Shown: piece after piece, positions 16,322 through 23,750 of the stretch
How positions within the stretch are numbered: position 1 is the stretch's first letter
How the letters are laid out: every line of letters begins with the position of its first letter
NCBI RefSeq assembly: GCF_026552795.1
Contig: NZ_JANFPI010000005.1
Coordinates: 62,001 to 126,000 of the forward strand
Source: Ectorhizobium quercum
GTDB taxonomy: Bacteria; Pseudomonadota; Alphaproteobacteria; Rhizobiales; Rhizobiaceae
Length of the DNA stretch: 64,000 nt
Direction: 5' to 3'
The notes under the pieces: model-generated
Told to the model about the DNA's origin: nothing
The model's database searches: none
Seen by the model: the letters and a program-made list of their open reading frames with translations, nothing else
Translations under genes and position numbers: made by a program

Positions 16322-16699
16322 ATGAACGATATCGCCGATCACGGTGTCCGTTTCGGACGAATTGCCGCCACGCTCCCCGTCAGGAACATGGGCAGGGCCC
16401 ATGACTTTTACACCAGAGTCCTCGGTTTCGAGAAAATCTTCGAGAACGGACATCCCGTCGGCTTCATGATCCTGAAGCGCGGTGGGGCTGAATTGCACCT
16501 GACCTTGCAGCCGGGCCACAAGGCCGCCGCCTTCAATGTCGCCCACCTGATGGTGGACGACGTCGACGCGCTGCACACCGTCTGCAAGCGATCCGGGTCT
16601 CGGATCATCAAGAGCCTGCAAGACAAAGACTACGGGCTGCGGGCCTTCGTCTTCGAGGACCCGGACGGAAACCGCATCGACGTCGGCCAGGCGATGTAG
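16322..16699 (+). CDS. Single-domain VOC (glyoxalase/bleomycin-resistance) protein
   Basis: A 125-residue VOC module: begins ATLPVRNMGRAHDFYTRVLGF and ends AFVFEDPDGNRIDVGQ, with the two beta-alpha-beta-beta-beta halves. It would act as a dimer. Putative metal or ligand residues are sparse (His in ELHLTL, Asp/Asn near the end), as in bleomycin-binding rather than catalytic members, so function is open. A repeat fragment starts right after the stop. Confidence 0.85.
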   Translation: MNDIADHGVRFGRIAATLPVRNMGRAHDFYTRVLGFEKIFENGHPVGFMILKRGGAELHLTLQPGHKAAAFNVAHLMVDDVDALHTVCKRSGSRIIKSLQDKDYGLRAFVFEDPDGNRIDVGQAM

Positions 16700-16744
16700 G
16701 CAATTCCAGCAAGAGTGGAAACCGGTTTTGCCGGAAATGCGCCA
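16700..16744 (+). repeat. Truncated RIME-like element, copy 3
   Basis: Only the left third is present: CAATTCCAGCAAGAGTGG and CCGGTTTTGCCGGAAATGCG, then unrelated sequence. It abuts the stop codon of the VOC gene. Confidence 0.65.
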
Positions 16745-16807
16745 GCGCCGGTCAACGAAGCCGGGCGGCACCCTGCCCGTCCGGCTTCCCTTCCCGGCAA
16801 GACCCAA

Positions 16808-17197
16808 TCAGACGAACTGCTTCAGCCCGGGTACGGAGGCGATCACGTTGTCGACCACCTCGTCGCCGGCATATTCGCGGGCGGTGGCCATCGTTTCCTT
16901 GGCGAGCGCGGTGATCTCGCTCATGCCGAGCCCTTCTGCCATCAATTGCTGGCCGAGGCCCATGATGCCGCCGCCGCCGATGGCGCTCATCAGGCCGCCG
17001 AGAAGGCCCTTGCCCTGACCTTCGCCATTATACTTGGCGACCAGTTCGATGGCGCCCGGCAATGATTCGATCATCTTGGCGACGGGGCCGTCCTCGCCTT
17101 CGCGCTGGAGGAAGCCAAGCATCATGCCCAGCGCCTTTTCCGTCAGTTCCGGGCTGATGCCCACCTGACCGGCGATTTTGGAAACGACTTCGTTCAT
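16808..17197 (-). CDS. Conserved small helical protein of unknown function
   Basis: A 129-residue soluble, Ala/Gly/Met-rich protein. It has helical N-terminal and C-terminal thirds and a central glycine-rich stretch (GLLGGLMSAIGGGGIMGLGQQL, split here only by description at residues 64-85). It is reminiscent of DUF2267/DUF2780-type proteins but I cannot name the family with confidence. The start has GGAGGA 7 bases upstream. A perfect 16-bp palindrome lies 19 bp before the start codon, which implies repressor control. Confidence 0.8.
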   Translation of the reverse strand: MNEVVSKIAGQVGISPELTEKALGMMLGFLQREGEDGPVAKMIESLPGAIELVAKYNGEGQGKGLLGGLMSAIGGGGIMGLGQQLMAEGLGMSEITALAKETMATAREYAGDEVVDNVIASVPGLKQFV

Positions 17198-17216
17198 GAA
17201 CTTCCTCCTGCCATAT

Positions 17217-17232
17217 TTGACGTTAACGTCAA
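17217..17232. promoter_or_regulatory. Perfect 16-bp palindrome, probable operator
   Basis: TTGACGTTAACGTCAA reads identically on both strands. It lies 19 bp upstream of the minus-strand gene starting at 17197, and on that strand TTGACG could also be a -35 element. The symmetry suits a dimeric TetR- or LacI-type repressor; no such regulator gene is adjacent. Confidence 0.6.
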
Positions 17233-17540
17233 GGTAAAACAACTTTTCTTTGAACACAAGCGCCCGGAATCGACCGCCCCGGGCATGGCAAGCGACCCGC
17301 CGTGCCGCATTTTGCGACTCACGCGCCCGTTGTCGCCATCGACGACTGTCCTTATAAGATCGATAAGATGATTCAATGAAAAGATGCCGCCGGACGCAAG
17401 AGGCTTCCGGCAAAGCATCATCCCCGGAGCGGACCCGGCGATCCCGAGGATGCCGGCACGCTCCTCCAGTTTGTTCAGGCGACACCGGGCAAAGGCGTTG
17501 GCACGCTGCCGGAACCGCCCATGAGGAGGCCAGCAGCAGC
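17233..17540. other. Gene-free divergent intergenic region
   Basis: About 308 bp between the small helical protein gene and the HerA-like gene. Apart from the neighbouring palindrome and an AT-richer patch near 17350-17385 (TTATAAGATCGATAAGATG) that may hold the promoter of the downstream gene, I see no ORF, hairpin or repeat. Confidence 0.5.
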
Positions 17541-19115
17541 ATGCTCCAGGACGGAAAGCTCTATATCGGCACCAGCCGCAATCCCGACGACAGCCTCAAC
17601 AAGGGCGAATATCTGGAGCTGAAGTTCGGCAACCGCCACGGTCTCGTGACCGGCGCGACCGGCACCGGCAAGACGGTGACGCTCCAGGTTCTGGCCGAAA
17701 GCTTTTCCAGCGCCGGGGTGCCGGTGTTCTGCGCCGACATCAAGGGCGACCTTTCCGGCATCGCCGCCAAGGGCGAGCCGAAGGACTGGGTGACGGCGCG
17801 CGCCGAGCAGATCGGCTTCACCGACCACGGCTACACGCAGTTTCCGGTGATCTTCTGGGATCTCTACGGCGAGAAGGGCCACCGCGTCCGCACCACCATT
17901 GCCGAGATGGGGCCGCTGCTCCTCGCCCGGCTGATGAACGCCTCCGAGGCGCAGGAAGGCGTTCTCAACATCGCCTTCAAGATCGCCGACCAGGCCAACC
18001 TGCCACTGCTCGACCTGAAGGACCTTCAGGCGATGCTGAACTACATGGGCGAGCATGCGAGCGAGCTTTCCAGCCAGTTCGGCCTGATCTCGAAAGCCTC
18101 CGTCGGCTCGCTCCAGCGCGGCCTTCTCGTTCTCGAACAGCAGGGCGCCGAGCATTTCTTCGGCGAGCCGGCCCTCGAAATCAGGGACATCATGCGGACC
18201 TCGCATGACGGCAAGGGCATGATCTCGGTGCTGGCCGCCGACAAGCTGATGATGAACCCGCGCCTTTATGCGACTTTCCTGCTGTGGCTGCTGTCGGAAC
18301 TCTTCGAGCAGTTGCCGGAAATCGGCGACCCGGAAAAGCCGCGCCTCGTGTTCTTCTTCGACGAGGCCCATCTTCTGTTCAACGACGCGCCGAAGGTGCT
18401 GGTCGAGCGCGTCGAGCAGGTGGTGCGCCTGATCCGTTCGAAGGGCGTCGGCGTCTATTTCGTCACGCAGAACCCGCTTGACGTGCCGGAGACGGTTCTC
18501 GCCCAGCTCGGCAACCGCGTGCAGCACGCATTGCGCGCCTATACGCCGCGCGAGCAGAAGGCGGTGAAGACCGCCGCCGACACGTTCCGCCCCAACCCCG
18601 CCTTCAACGCCGCCGCGGCGATCACCACGCTCGGCACCGGCGAGGCCCTCGTCTCGACGCTGGAGGGCAAGGGCGCGCCCTCCATCGTGGAGCGCACGCT
18701 GGTTCGCCCGCCCTCGGCCCGCGTCGGGCCGCTGACCGACCAGGAGCGCGCCGGCGTGATCGCCACCAGCCCGCTCGCCGGCCTGTACGACAAGGATATC
18801 GACCGCGAATCCGCCTTCGAAATTCTCTCCGAGCGCGCCCGGCAGGCGGCGGAAGCCGAGGCGGCGAAGAAGCAGGAGGAAGAGCGGGCGAGAACCGGCG
18901 CGCAGGAAGGCTCGGCCGGCGGGCGCTGGTCCCTGCCCGGCTTCGGCGACAAGCCTGCCGACAGCCGCACGACGTCCGGCACGCGGCCGAAGGCGCGCTC
19001 CGGCTATCAGCGCGAGACCGTGATCGAGACGGCGATGAAGAGCGTGACCCGCACGGTCGCCAACCAGCTCGGCCGGGCCATCGTGCGCGGCATCCTCGGC
19101 GGCCTGAAACGCTGA
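17541..19115 (+). CDS. HerA-like ATPase (DUF853, YjgR family)
   Basis: A 524-residue P-loop ATPase of the HerA/FtsK superfamily. Walker A is GATGTGKT at residues 38-45; Walker B is LVFFFDEAH with Asp274; VGVYFVTQNPLDVP is the sensor region typical of DUF853. The C-terminal 90 residues are low-complexity, charged, with a conserved end. Bacterial YjgR-type proteins are annotated as helicases, but no partner nuclease (NurA) is nearby and the cellular role is not established. GAGGAGG lies 11 bases before the ATG. Confidence 0.9.
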   Translation: MLQDGKLYIGTSRNPDDSLNKGEYLELKFGNRHGLVTGATGTGKTVTLQVLAESFSSAGVPVFCADIKGDLSGIAAKGEPKDWVTARAEQIGFTDHGYTQFPVIFWDLYGEKGHRVRTTIAEMGPLLLARLMNASEAQEGVLNIAFKIADQANLPLLDLKDLQAMLNYMGEHASELSSQFGLISKASVGSLQRGLLVLEQQGAEHFFGEPALEIRDIMRTSHDGKGMISVLAADKLMMNPRLYATFLLWLLSELFEQLPEIGDPEKPRLVFFFDEAHLLFNDAPKVLVERVEQVVRLIRSKGVGVYFVTQNPLDVPETVLAQLGNRVQHALRAYTPREQKAVKTAADTFRPNPAFNAAAAITTLGTGEALVSTLEGKGAPSIVERTLVRPPSARVGPLTDQERAGVIATSPLAGLYDKDIDRESAFEILSERARQAAEAEAAKKQEEERARTGAQEGSAGGRWSLPGFGDKPADSRTTSGTRPKARSGYQRETVIETAMKSVTRTVANQLGRAIVRGILGGLKR

Positions 19116-19221
19116 TCTCCACAATCGCGGCACGTTTCGCCGCTACTCAGAAACGCCGCGCCGGATCGCGCGACGCCAGACAGATCAGGGCCCGGACAAT
19201 CAGGGCGTTGCGGAGCATCCG

Positions 19222-20076
19222 ATGACGAGAACCGTCTACCTCAATGGCGACTGGGTCGACGAGACCGAGGCGCGCGTTTCCATTTTCGACCGCGGCTTCC
19301 TGTTCGCGGACGCCATCTACGAGGTGACGGCGGTCGTCGGCGGCAAGCTGGTGGATTATGCCGGCCACGCCGCCCGCCTGAAGCGCTCGCTTGCCGCCCT
19401 CGACATTCCGATGCCGGTGAGCGAGGAGGCGCTTCTTACCCTGCACCGCGAAATCGTCGCCCGCAACGCGCTGTCCGACGGCGGCGTCTATCTCCAGATC
19501 TCGCGCGGCGCCGAAGATCGCGACTTCCTCTATTCCGACGCGCTCCGGCCAACCTTCGTGATGTTCACGCAGGCACGCGCCGTGCTCGACAATCCGAAAT
19601 GGAAGACCGGCATTTTCGTCGTCACCATGCCGGAGGGCCGCTGGGTCAACCGCCAGATCAAGACCGTCCAGCTTCTCTATTCCTCGCTCGCCAAGATGGA
19701 GGCGAAGCGCCAGGGCGCCGACGACGTTCTGTTCACCGAAGACGGCGTGATCACCGAGGCCGGTTCCTCCAACGCCCATATCGTCACCAAGGACGGAACG
19801 CTGGTGACGCGCGCGCTTTCCAACGCGCTGCTGCACGGCATCACCCGCGCCTCCATTCTCGATCTTGCCCGCGCGGCGCAGATCAGGGTCGAGGAGCGCG
19901 GCTTCACCGTCGATGAGGCGAAGAACGCGGCGGAGGTCTTCCTGACCTCGGCGAGCGCCTTCGTCATGCCGGTCGTCGCCATCGACGGACAGCCGGTCGG
20001 CAACGGCAAGCCGGGCCCGCTGACCGCCCGCATCCGCGATCTCTACATCGAGGACCGGCTGGCGAACGCCATCTGA
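19222..20076 (+). CDS. dat: D-amino-acid aminotransferase (fold type IV)
   Basis: A 284-residue class IV PLP enzyme. The cofactor lysine is Lys147 in NRQIKTVQLL, and TEAGSSNAHIV is the phosphate-binding loop. RGFLFADAIYEVT near the N-terminus and GVYLQISRG are typical of D-alanine aminotransferases. It makes D-amino acids such as D-Glu or D-Ala from 2-oxo acids for the cell wall, or breaks them down. Stand-alone gene in the same direction as the HerA-like gene, 106 bp downstream. Confidence 0.88.
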   Translation: MTRTVYLNGDWVDETEARVSIFDRGFLFADAIYEVTAVVGGKLVDYAGHAARLKRSLAALDIPMPVSEEALLTLHREIVARNALSDGGVYLQISRGAEDRDFLYSDALRPTFVMFTQARAVLDNPKWKTGIFVVTMPEGRWVNRQIKTVQLLYSSLAKMEAKRQGADDVLFTEDGVITEAGSSNAHIVTKDGTLVTRALSNALLHGITRASILDLARAAQIRVEERGFTVDEAKNAAEVFLTSASAFVMPVVAIDGQPVGNGKPGPLTARIRDLYIEDRLANAI

Positions 20077-20121
20077 CCCACCGCCCGCAAGGGCTATCGC
20101 AGGAACACAGGGACGCTGCGG

Positions 20122-20350
20122 CCCCCTCATCCGGCTGCCGCCACCTTCTCCCCGACGGGGAGAAGGGGCAGGAACCGCGAGCTTGCTGTCCTGTCATGCC
20201 GACGGCGCGGCTTCTCCCTTCTCCCCGCGGGGAGAAGGTGCCCGAAGGGCGGATGAGGGGGAGCGCGAAGCGCAAAGGTCCTGCCTCGAAGCCCCCTCAT
20301 CCGGCTCCCGTCATCTTCTCCCCAATGGAGAGAAGGAGCGGGAGCCGTGA
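20122..20350. repeat. Cluster of three intergenic repeat modules
   Basis: Three copies of the CCTTCTCCCC/GGGGAGAAGG module fill most of the gap between two genes. They lie at about 20122-20170 (forward), 20211-20262 (inverted, with GCCCGAAGGGCGGATGAGGGG) and 20292-20350 (forward, diverged CCAATGGAGAGAAGG). The inverted pair could form a large cruciform. No coding sequence is seen here. Confidence 0.82.
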
Positions 20351-20390
20351 ACCCGGTGTCAATTGTCCGGCGGATGGCAACCGGCGAGCC

Positions 20391-21173
20391 TTACCGCTTC
20401 GGCGCGACAAGGCAGAAGTACGCGCCCTGCGGATCGGTGGCCTGAACGATGAAATCGCCGCCCGGCACCTCCTGCGGGCCGAACACCACCGTGCCGCCGC
20501 CGGCCGTCAGCGTCTCGACGGCGGCATCGAGCGCGGGAACGCTGATGTAGAAGGCCCAATAGGCCATCGGCGCATCCGCGGGCTTCTGCATCATGCCTCC
20601 GGACACCTTGTCGCCGATGGCGAAGAGCTGGTAGGCGCCCATCTCGCCCATGTCGATAGTATCCGCCTTCTTCCAGCCGAACAGTTTCTCATAGAAGGGG
20701 AAGGCTTCCTCCGGCGGGCCGGACAGGAGCTCGTGCCAGCCGATCGTGCCGGCAACACCGGGCGTCGCGCAGGGCGGCGCGTCCGCCTCCGGCACCAGCG
20801 CGAAAAGGATGAAGACCGCGCCATGCGGATCGGCAGCCACCGCGAGGCGCCCGACGCCGGGAATATCCTCCGGCTGGCGGCGGATGGAGCCGCCGAGCAT
20901 GACAAGCTCGGCCGCGCACAGGTCGACGTCGTCGACGGAAATATAGCCGCTCCAGTTCGGGGGAATGCCCTCGGCCTTGTGGATGGCCTGCAACTCCATG
21001 ATGCCGCCGACGCCGACCGGCTGGCCGGGCAGTTCCAGTATCGTGTAGTCCATCGACGGCATGCTGAGGGTCTTGGCGCTCCAGCCGGTAAGCGCGGTGT
21101 AAAAACGCGCCGCGGCCTCCACATCCGTGGTCATCAGTTCGTACCAGATGAATTGACCGAAATCCTCCGGCAT
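20391..21173 (-). CDS. Two-domain VOC family protein (tandem paralogue A)
   Basis: A 260-residue protein with two VOC modules: residues about 8-125 (FGQFIWYELMTTDVEAAARFY) and 140-258 (GTIGWHELLSGPPEEAFPFY). The repeated W-x-E-L opening is typical of PhnB/glyoxalase-like proteins of this size. The substrate is unknown. Start at 21173 because AGGAGG lies 5 bases upstream. Paralogue B lies immediately upstream in the same direction, 91 bp away; the pair probably share the promoter opposite the MarR gene. Confidence 0.86.
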   Translation of the reverse strand: MPEDFGQFIWYELMTTDVEAAARFYTALTGWSAKTLSMPSMDYTILELPGQPVGVGGIMELQAIHKAEGIPPNWSGYISVDDVDLCAAELVMLGGSIRRQPEDIPGVGRLAVAADPHGAVFILFALVPEADAPPCATPGVAGTIGWHELLSGPPEEAFPFYEKLFGWKKADTIDMGEMGAYQLFAIGDKVSGGMMQKPADAPMAYWAFYISVPALDAAVETLTAGGGTVVFGPQEVPGGDFIVQATDPQGAYFCLVAPKR

Positions 21174-21264
21174 GCGCGCCTCCTCGGCCCGCATGGCGTG
21201 CGGGCGCAGGAACCATTGGGCCATGAAAGCGCCCGTTTCGCAACCGGAAAGACCGTTTCGGGGA

Positions 21265-22038
21265 TCAACGCTTCATGGAAGCCAGCGAAAACAGCGCCCC
21301 TTCCGGATCGAGGCAATTGACGATCCAGGCATTGCCCGGCACCTGCTGCGGGCCATGCAGGACCTTGCCCCCGGCTTCCATGACGCGGGCCGCGGCAGCG
21401 TCGATCGCCTCGACATTGATATAATAGTTCCAGGTGGGCGGCCCCATCTCCGGCGTCGCCGTCATCATGCCGCCAAGGTCCTCACCGTCCTTGCCGAAGC
21501 ACTGGTAGACTCCGAGCGGCCCCATATCGACGGCAAGGCTCTTCTCCCAGCCGAACAGGCGGGAATAGAAGGCGAAATCCTCCTCCCAGGCGCCGGCATA
21601 AAGCTCGTGCCAGCCGAAGGTGCCGGGCGTGTTCGGGGCAGGTTCCGGCGGCAGCGGCCCTTCCGGCATGTTGGGACCGAACAGGCAGAAGACCGCGCCG
21701 TGCGGATCGCCGGCCACCGAAAAACGGCCGATGCCGGGAATGTCCTCCGGCGCGCGGAACACGGTGCCGCCGGCCCTGGCGATCTCCGCGGATTTCGCGT
21801 CGACATCCTCCACCGCGATATAGCCGATCCAGCCCGGCCTGGCATCGGAGCAGGCCATCTCCGGCGTGATCGCCATCATGCCCGCCACGCCCATTTCGAA
21901 ACCCGGAACGTTGAAAAGCGTGTAGTCGTCGCCCTCTCCGGCGGGTTTCGCCTCCCAGCCCGCCACCTTGCCGTAAAAGGCGGAAGCGGCGACCGTATCC
22001 GCCGTCAACAATTCGTACCAGATGAAAGTGCCCTGCAT
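21265..22038 (-). CDS. Two-domain VOC family protein (tandem paralogue B)
   Basis: A 257-residue paralogue of the downstream gene: modules at about 4-122 (GTFIWYELLTADTVAASAFY) and 137-255 (GTFGWHELYAGAWEEDFAFY), with shared phrases such as EDIPGIGRFSVAGDPHGAVF. GGAGG 7 bases before the ATG. It is the first gene opposite the MarR-family regulator, which likely represses both paralogues through the palindrome at 22111. Function could be detoxification of a reactive carbonyl or an antibiotic, but this is a guess from the family. Confidence 0.86.
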   Translation of the reverse strand: MQGTFIWYELLTADTVAASAFYGKVAGWEAKPAGEGDDYTLFNVPGFEMGVAGMMAITPEMACSDARPGWIGYIAVEDVDAKSAEIARAGGTVFRAPEDIPGIGRFSVAGDPHGAVFCLFGPNMPEGPLPPEPAPNTPGTFGWHELYAGAWEEDFAFYSRLFGWEKSLAVDMGPLGVYQCFGKDGEDLGGMMTATPEMGPPTWNYYINVEAIDAAAARVMEAGGKVLHGPQQVPGNAWIVNCLDPEGALFSLASMKR

Positions 22039-22098
22039 GCCCTTGCCTCCTCGCTCGGTTGGAGCATTCCCGCTGGCGATGCCTCGGGTTCTCCGTGC

Positions 22099-22128
22099 TT
22101 GACTTTTAACGTTGATATCAACATATAT
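22099..22128 (+). promoter_or_regulatory. Divergent promoter region with palindromic operator
   Basis: A -35-like TTGACT (22099-22104) and a -10-like AT-rich CATATA (22122-22127) flank the perfect palindrome GTTGATATCAAC at 22111-22122. A MarR dimer bound there would sit between the boxes and block the promoter. The predicted start of transcription is close to the ATG at 22134, so the MarR mRNA may be leaderless. Confidence 0.6.
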
Positions 22129-22133
22129 TGAGC

Positions 22134-22601
22134 ATGTCAAACACGGCAGTGATTCCCTTTTCCACAACGCTTCATGTCAAGGATACGTGCCTGTGCCTGC
22201 ATGCGCAGCGGGCGGCGCGGGCCTTGGCGCGCCGGTTCGACGCCGCGTTGAAGCCGCACGGCATGACCAACCAGCAGTTTTCGCTGATGATGGCGCTGAA
22301 CAGGCCGGAGCCGCCGACCATCGGCCCGGTGGCGTCCCTGCTGGCGATGGACCGCACGACGCTGACGGCGGCGCTGAAGCCGCTTGAGCGGCGGGGCTGG
22401 GTTTCGGTGGAGCCGGACACGAAGGACAAGCGGGGCAAGCGGCTCAGCCTGACGGATGCGGGCATGGCCGCGCTTTCCGCCGCCCTGCCGGTCTGGGTGC
22501 GGCTGCACGCCGAGGTCGAGGACGCCCTGACGGCCATCGACGCCGACAGCCTGCGCCGGGGCCTTGTGGAAATCTCCAACCCGCCCCACCGCGGCCCTTA
22601 G
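22134..22601 (+). CDS. MarR family transcriptional regulator
   Basis: A 155-residue winged-helix protein: helices then HTH at about 55-85 (GPVASLLAMDRTTLTAALKPLERRGWV) and wing KDKRGKRLSLTDAG. An N-terminal pair of cysteines in DTCLCLHAQRAARAL is shared with a rhizobial MarR subgroup and may sense oxidants or electrophiles. Start could be TTG at 22128 or, preferred here, ATG at 22134; neither has a Shine-Dalgarno. Divergent from two VOC genes, which are the likely regulated genes. Confidence 0.88.
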   Translation: MSNTAVIPFSTTLHVKDTCLCLHAQRAARALARRFDAALKPHGMTNQQFSLMMALNRPEPPTIGPVASLLAMDRTTLTAALKPLERRGWVSVEPDTKDKRGKRLSLTDAGMAALSAALPVWVRLHAEVEDALTAIDADSLRRGLVEISNPPHRGP

Positions 22602-22610
22602 AAGGGTCTT

Positions 22611-23633
22611 TCACGCCCTGCCGTCCTGCCTGTCCCAGCGGCGGCGGGCGCGCCATAGAACGGTCGTATCCGCATAGCCCAGCGATTGCGCCACGAACTG
22701 CCGGCTCGATGCGCCGTGGCCGAGATGGAGTTCGGCCATCTGCCGGCGGTGCCGCTGCACGAGCTGGCGCAGCGACACACCCTCCTCCGCCAGCCGGCGC
22801 TGAAGCGTGCGCGGCGAGGTCTTCAGTTCCGCCGCGACGACCGCCAGCGTGACCGGCTTGTGCCCGAGATAGATGCCGATCAGCGCCATGACCTTTTCCG
22901 TCAGGCTGGGCGACAGATCGGTCTCCGGCGAAAGGTCCGCGACATGCCGTTCGAGGATCGCGGTCAGCGACCGGTCCTCCGGCCGGTGCGGGCGGTCGGC
23001 ATCGTCGCGGGCGATCACCAGCCGGTTGCCGGACTGGCCGAACAGGACCGGCGCGCGCAGGATGCGCTGAAGGGTTTCGGCGCCGCGCGGCGCGGCATGC
23101 TCGAAATGCACCTCCAGCGGCCGCCAGCCCTTGCCGAAGCAGGCGCGGGCGATCTGGCAGGCGACGGCCAGCGAAAACTCGTTGTCCTGCCGGCGCGGCC
23201 ACAGCGCGGGATCGAGCAACCGGTAGGTCCACACGACATCGCCGTTTTCCTCGAACAGGCCGGACGCGGTTCCGCCCTGAAGCGCGTTGACATATTTCGA
23301 CAGGCGCTGGAAGGCCGTCCGCAGCGTGGGCGACAGCGAATAGAGAATGCCGATGGGGCCAAGATCGCCCGGCGTCATGGCCTGCCCCATGCGCGCGCCG
23401 AGAAAGGGATCGCGCACCACCTCCGCCGCCGCCTCGAAGAAGGCGATGTAGCGCGCCATCGGCACCGTGGCGTAGAGGTCCTCCATCTGCGAGCGCAAAA
23501 GGCCGTGTTCAGCCAGAAGGATGTCGACCTTGCCGGTTTTCCGCTCGACATAATTCACGAGCGGCTTCAGCACCGAAGCCCGGATTGACGCAATCGCGGG
23601 CATCTTCGTGGTCAAATGCGGTGCAATTGCCAT
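22611..23633 (-). CDS. AraC family regulator with Arabinose_bd-type N-domain
   Basis: A 340-residue regulator: N-terminal sensor domain (about 20-210, OruR/GbdR-like) and a C-terminal AraC DNA-binding domain whose first HTH is VAAELKTSPRTLQRRLAEEGVS split around residue 270 and whose second is QFVAQSLGYADTTVLW. The end WRARRRWDRQDGRA departs from the usual FxRAFRRWTGxSP, so the last helix may be degenerate. The MarR and AraC genes converge with only 9 bp between them. It is divergent from the amine permease operon and probably activates it. Confidence 0.88.
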   Translation of the reverse strand: MAIAPHLTTKMPAIASIRASVLKPLVNYVERKTGKVDILLAEHGLLRSQMEDLYATVPMARYIAFFEAAAEVVRDPFLGARMGQAMTPGDLGPIGILYSLSPTLRTAFQRLSKYVNALQGGTASGLFEENGDVVWTYRLLDPALWPRRQDNEFSLAVACQIARACFGKGWRPLEVHFEHAAPRGAETLQRILRAPVLFGQSGNRLVIARDDADRPHRPEDRSLTAILERHVADLSPETDLSPSLTEKVMALIGIYLGHKPVTLAVVAAELKTSPRTLQRRLAEEGVSLRQLVQRHRRQMAELHLGHGASSRQFVAQSLGYADTTVLWRARRRWDRQDGRA

Positions 23634-23750
23634 TTATCAAGCTTCCCCGGAACCGCGTGGCGCAAAAGATCGAATCTATGGCGCATCGAGCAATTTCGGC
23701 GCCAATTTGTCGCACCTACTCTTGCCCCCGATCAAGCAAGAGGGGTTCGC

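Noticed and set aside
20122-20350. CRISPR array
   Set aside because: Modules are in both orientations, unequally spaced and diverged, with no cas genes; they belong to a dispersed intergenic repeat family.
22111-22122. FNR-type box before the MarR gene
   Set aside because: TTGATATCAA lacks the four-base spacer of TTGAT-N4-ATCAA, so it is better read as a MarR operator.
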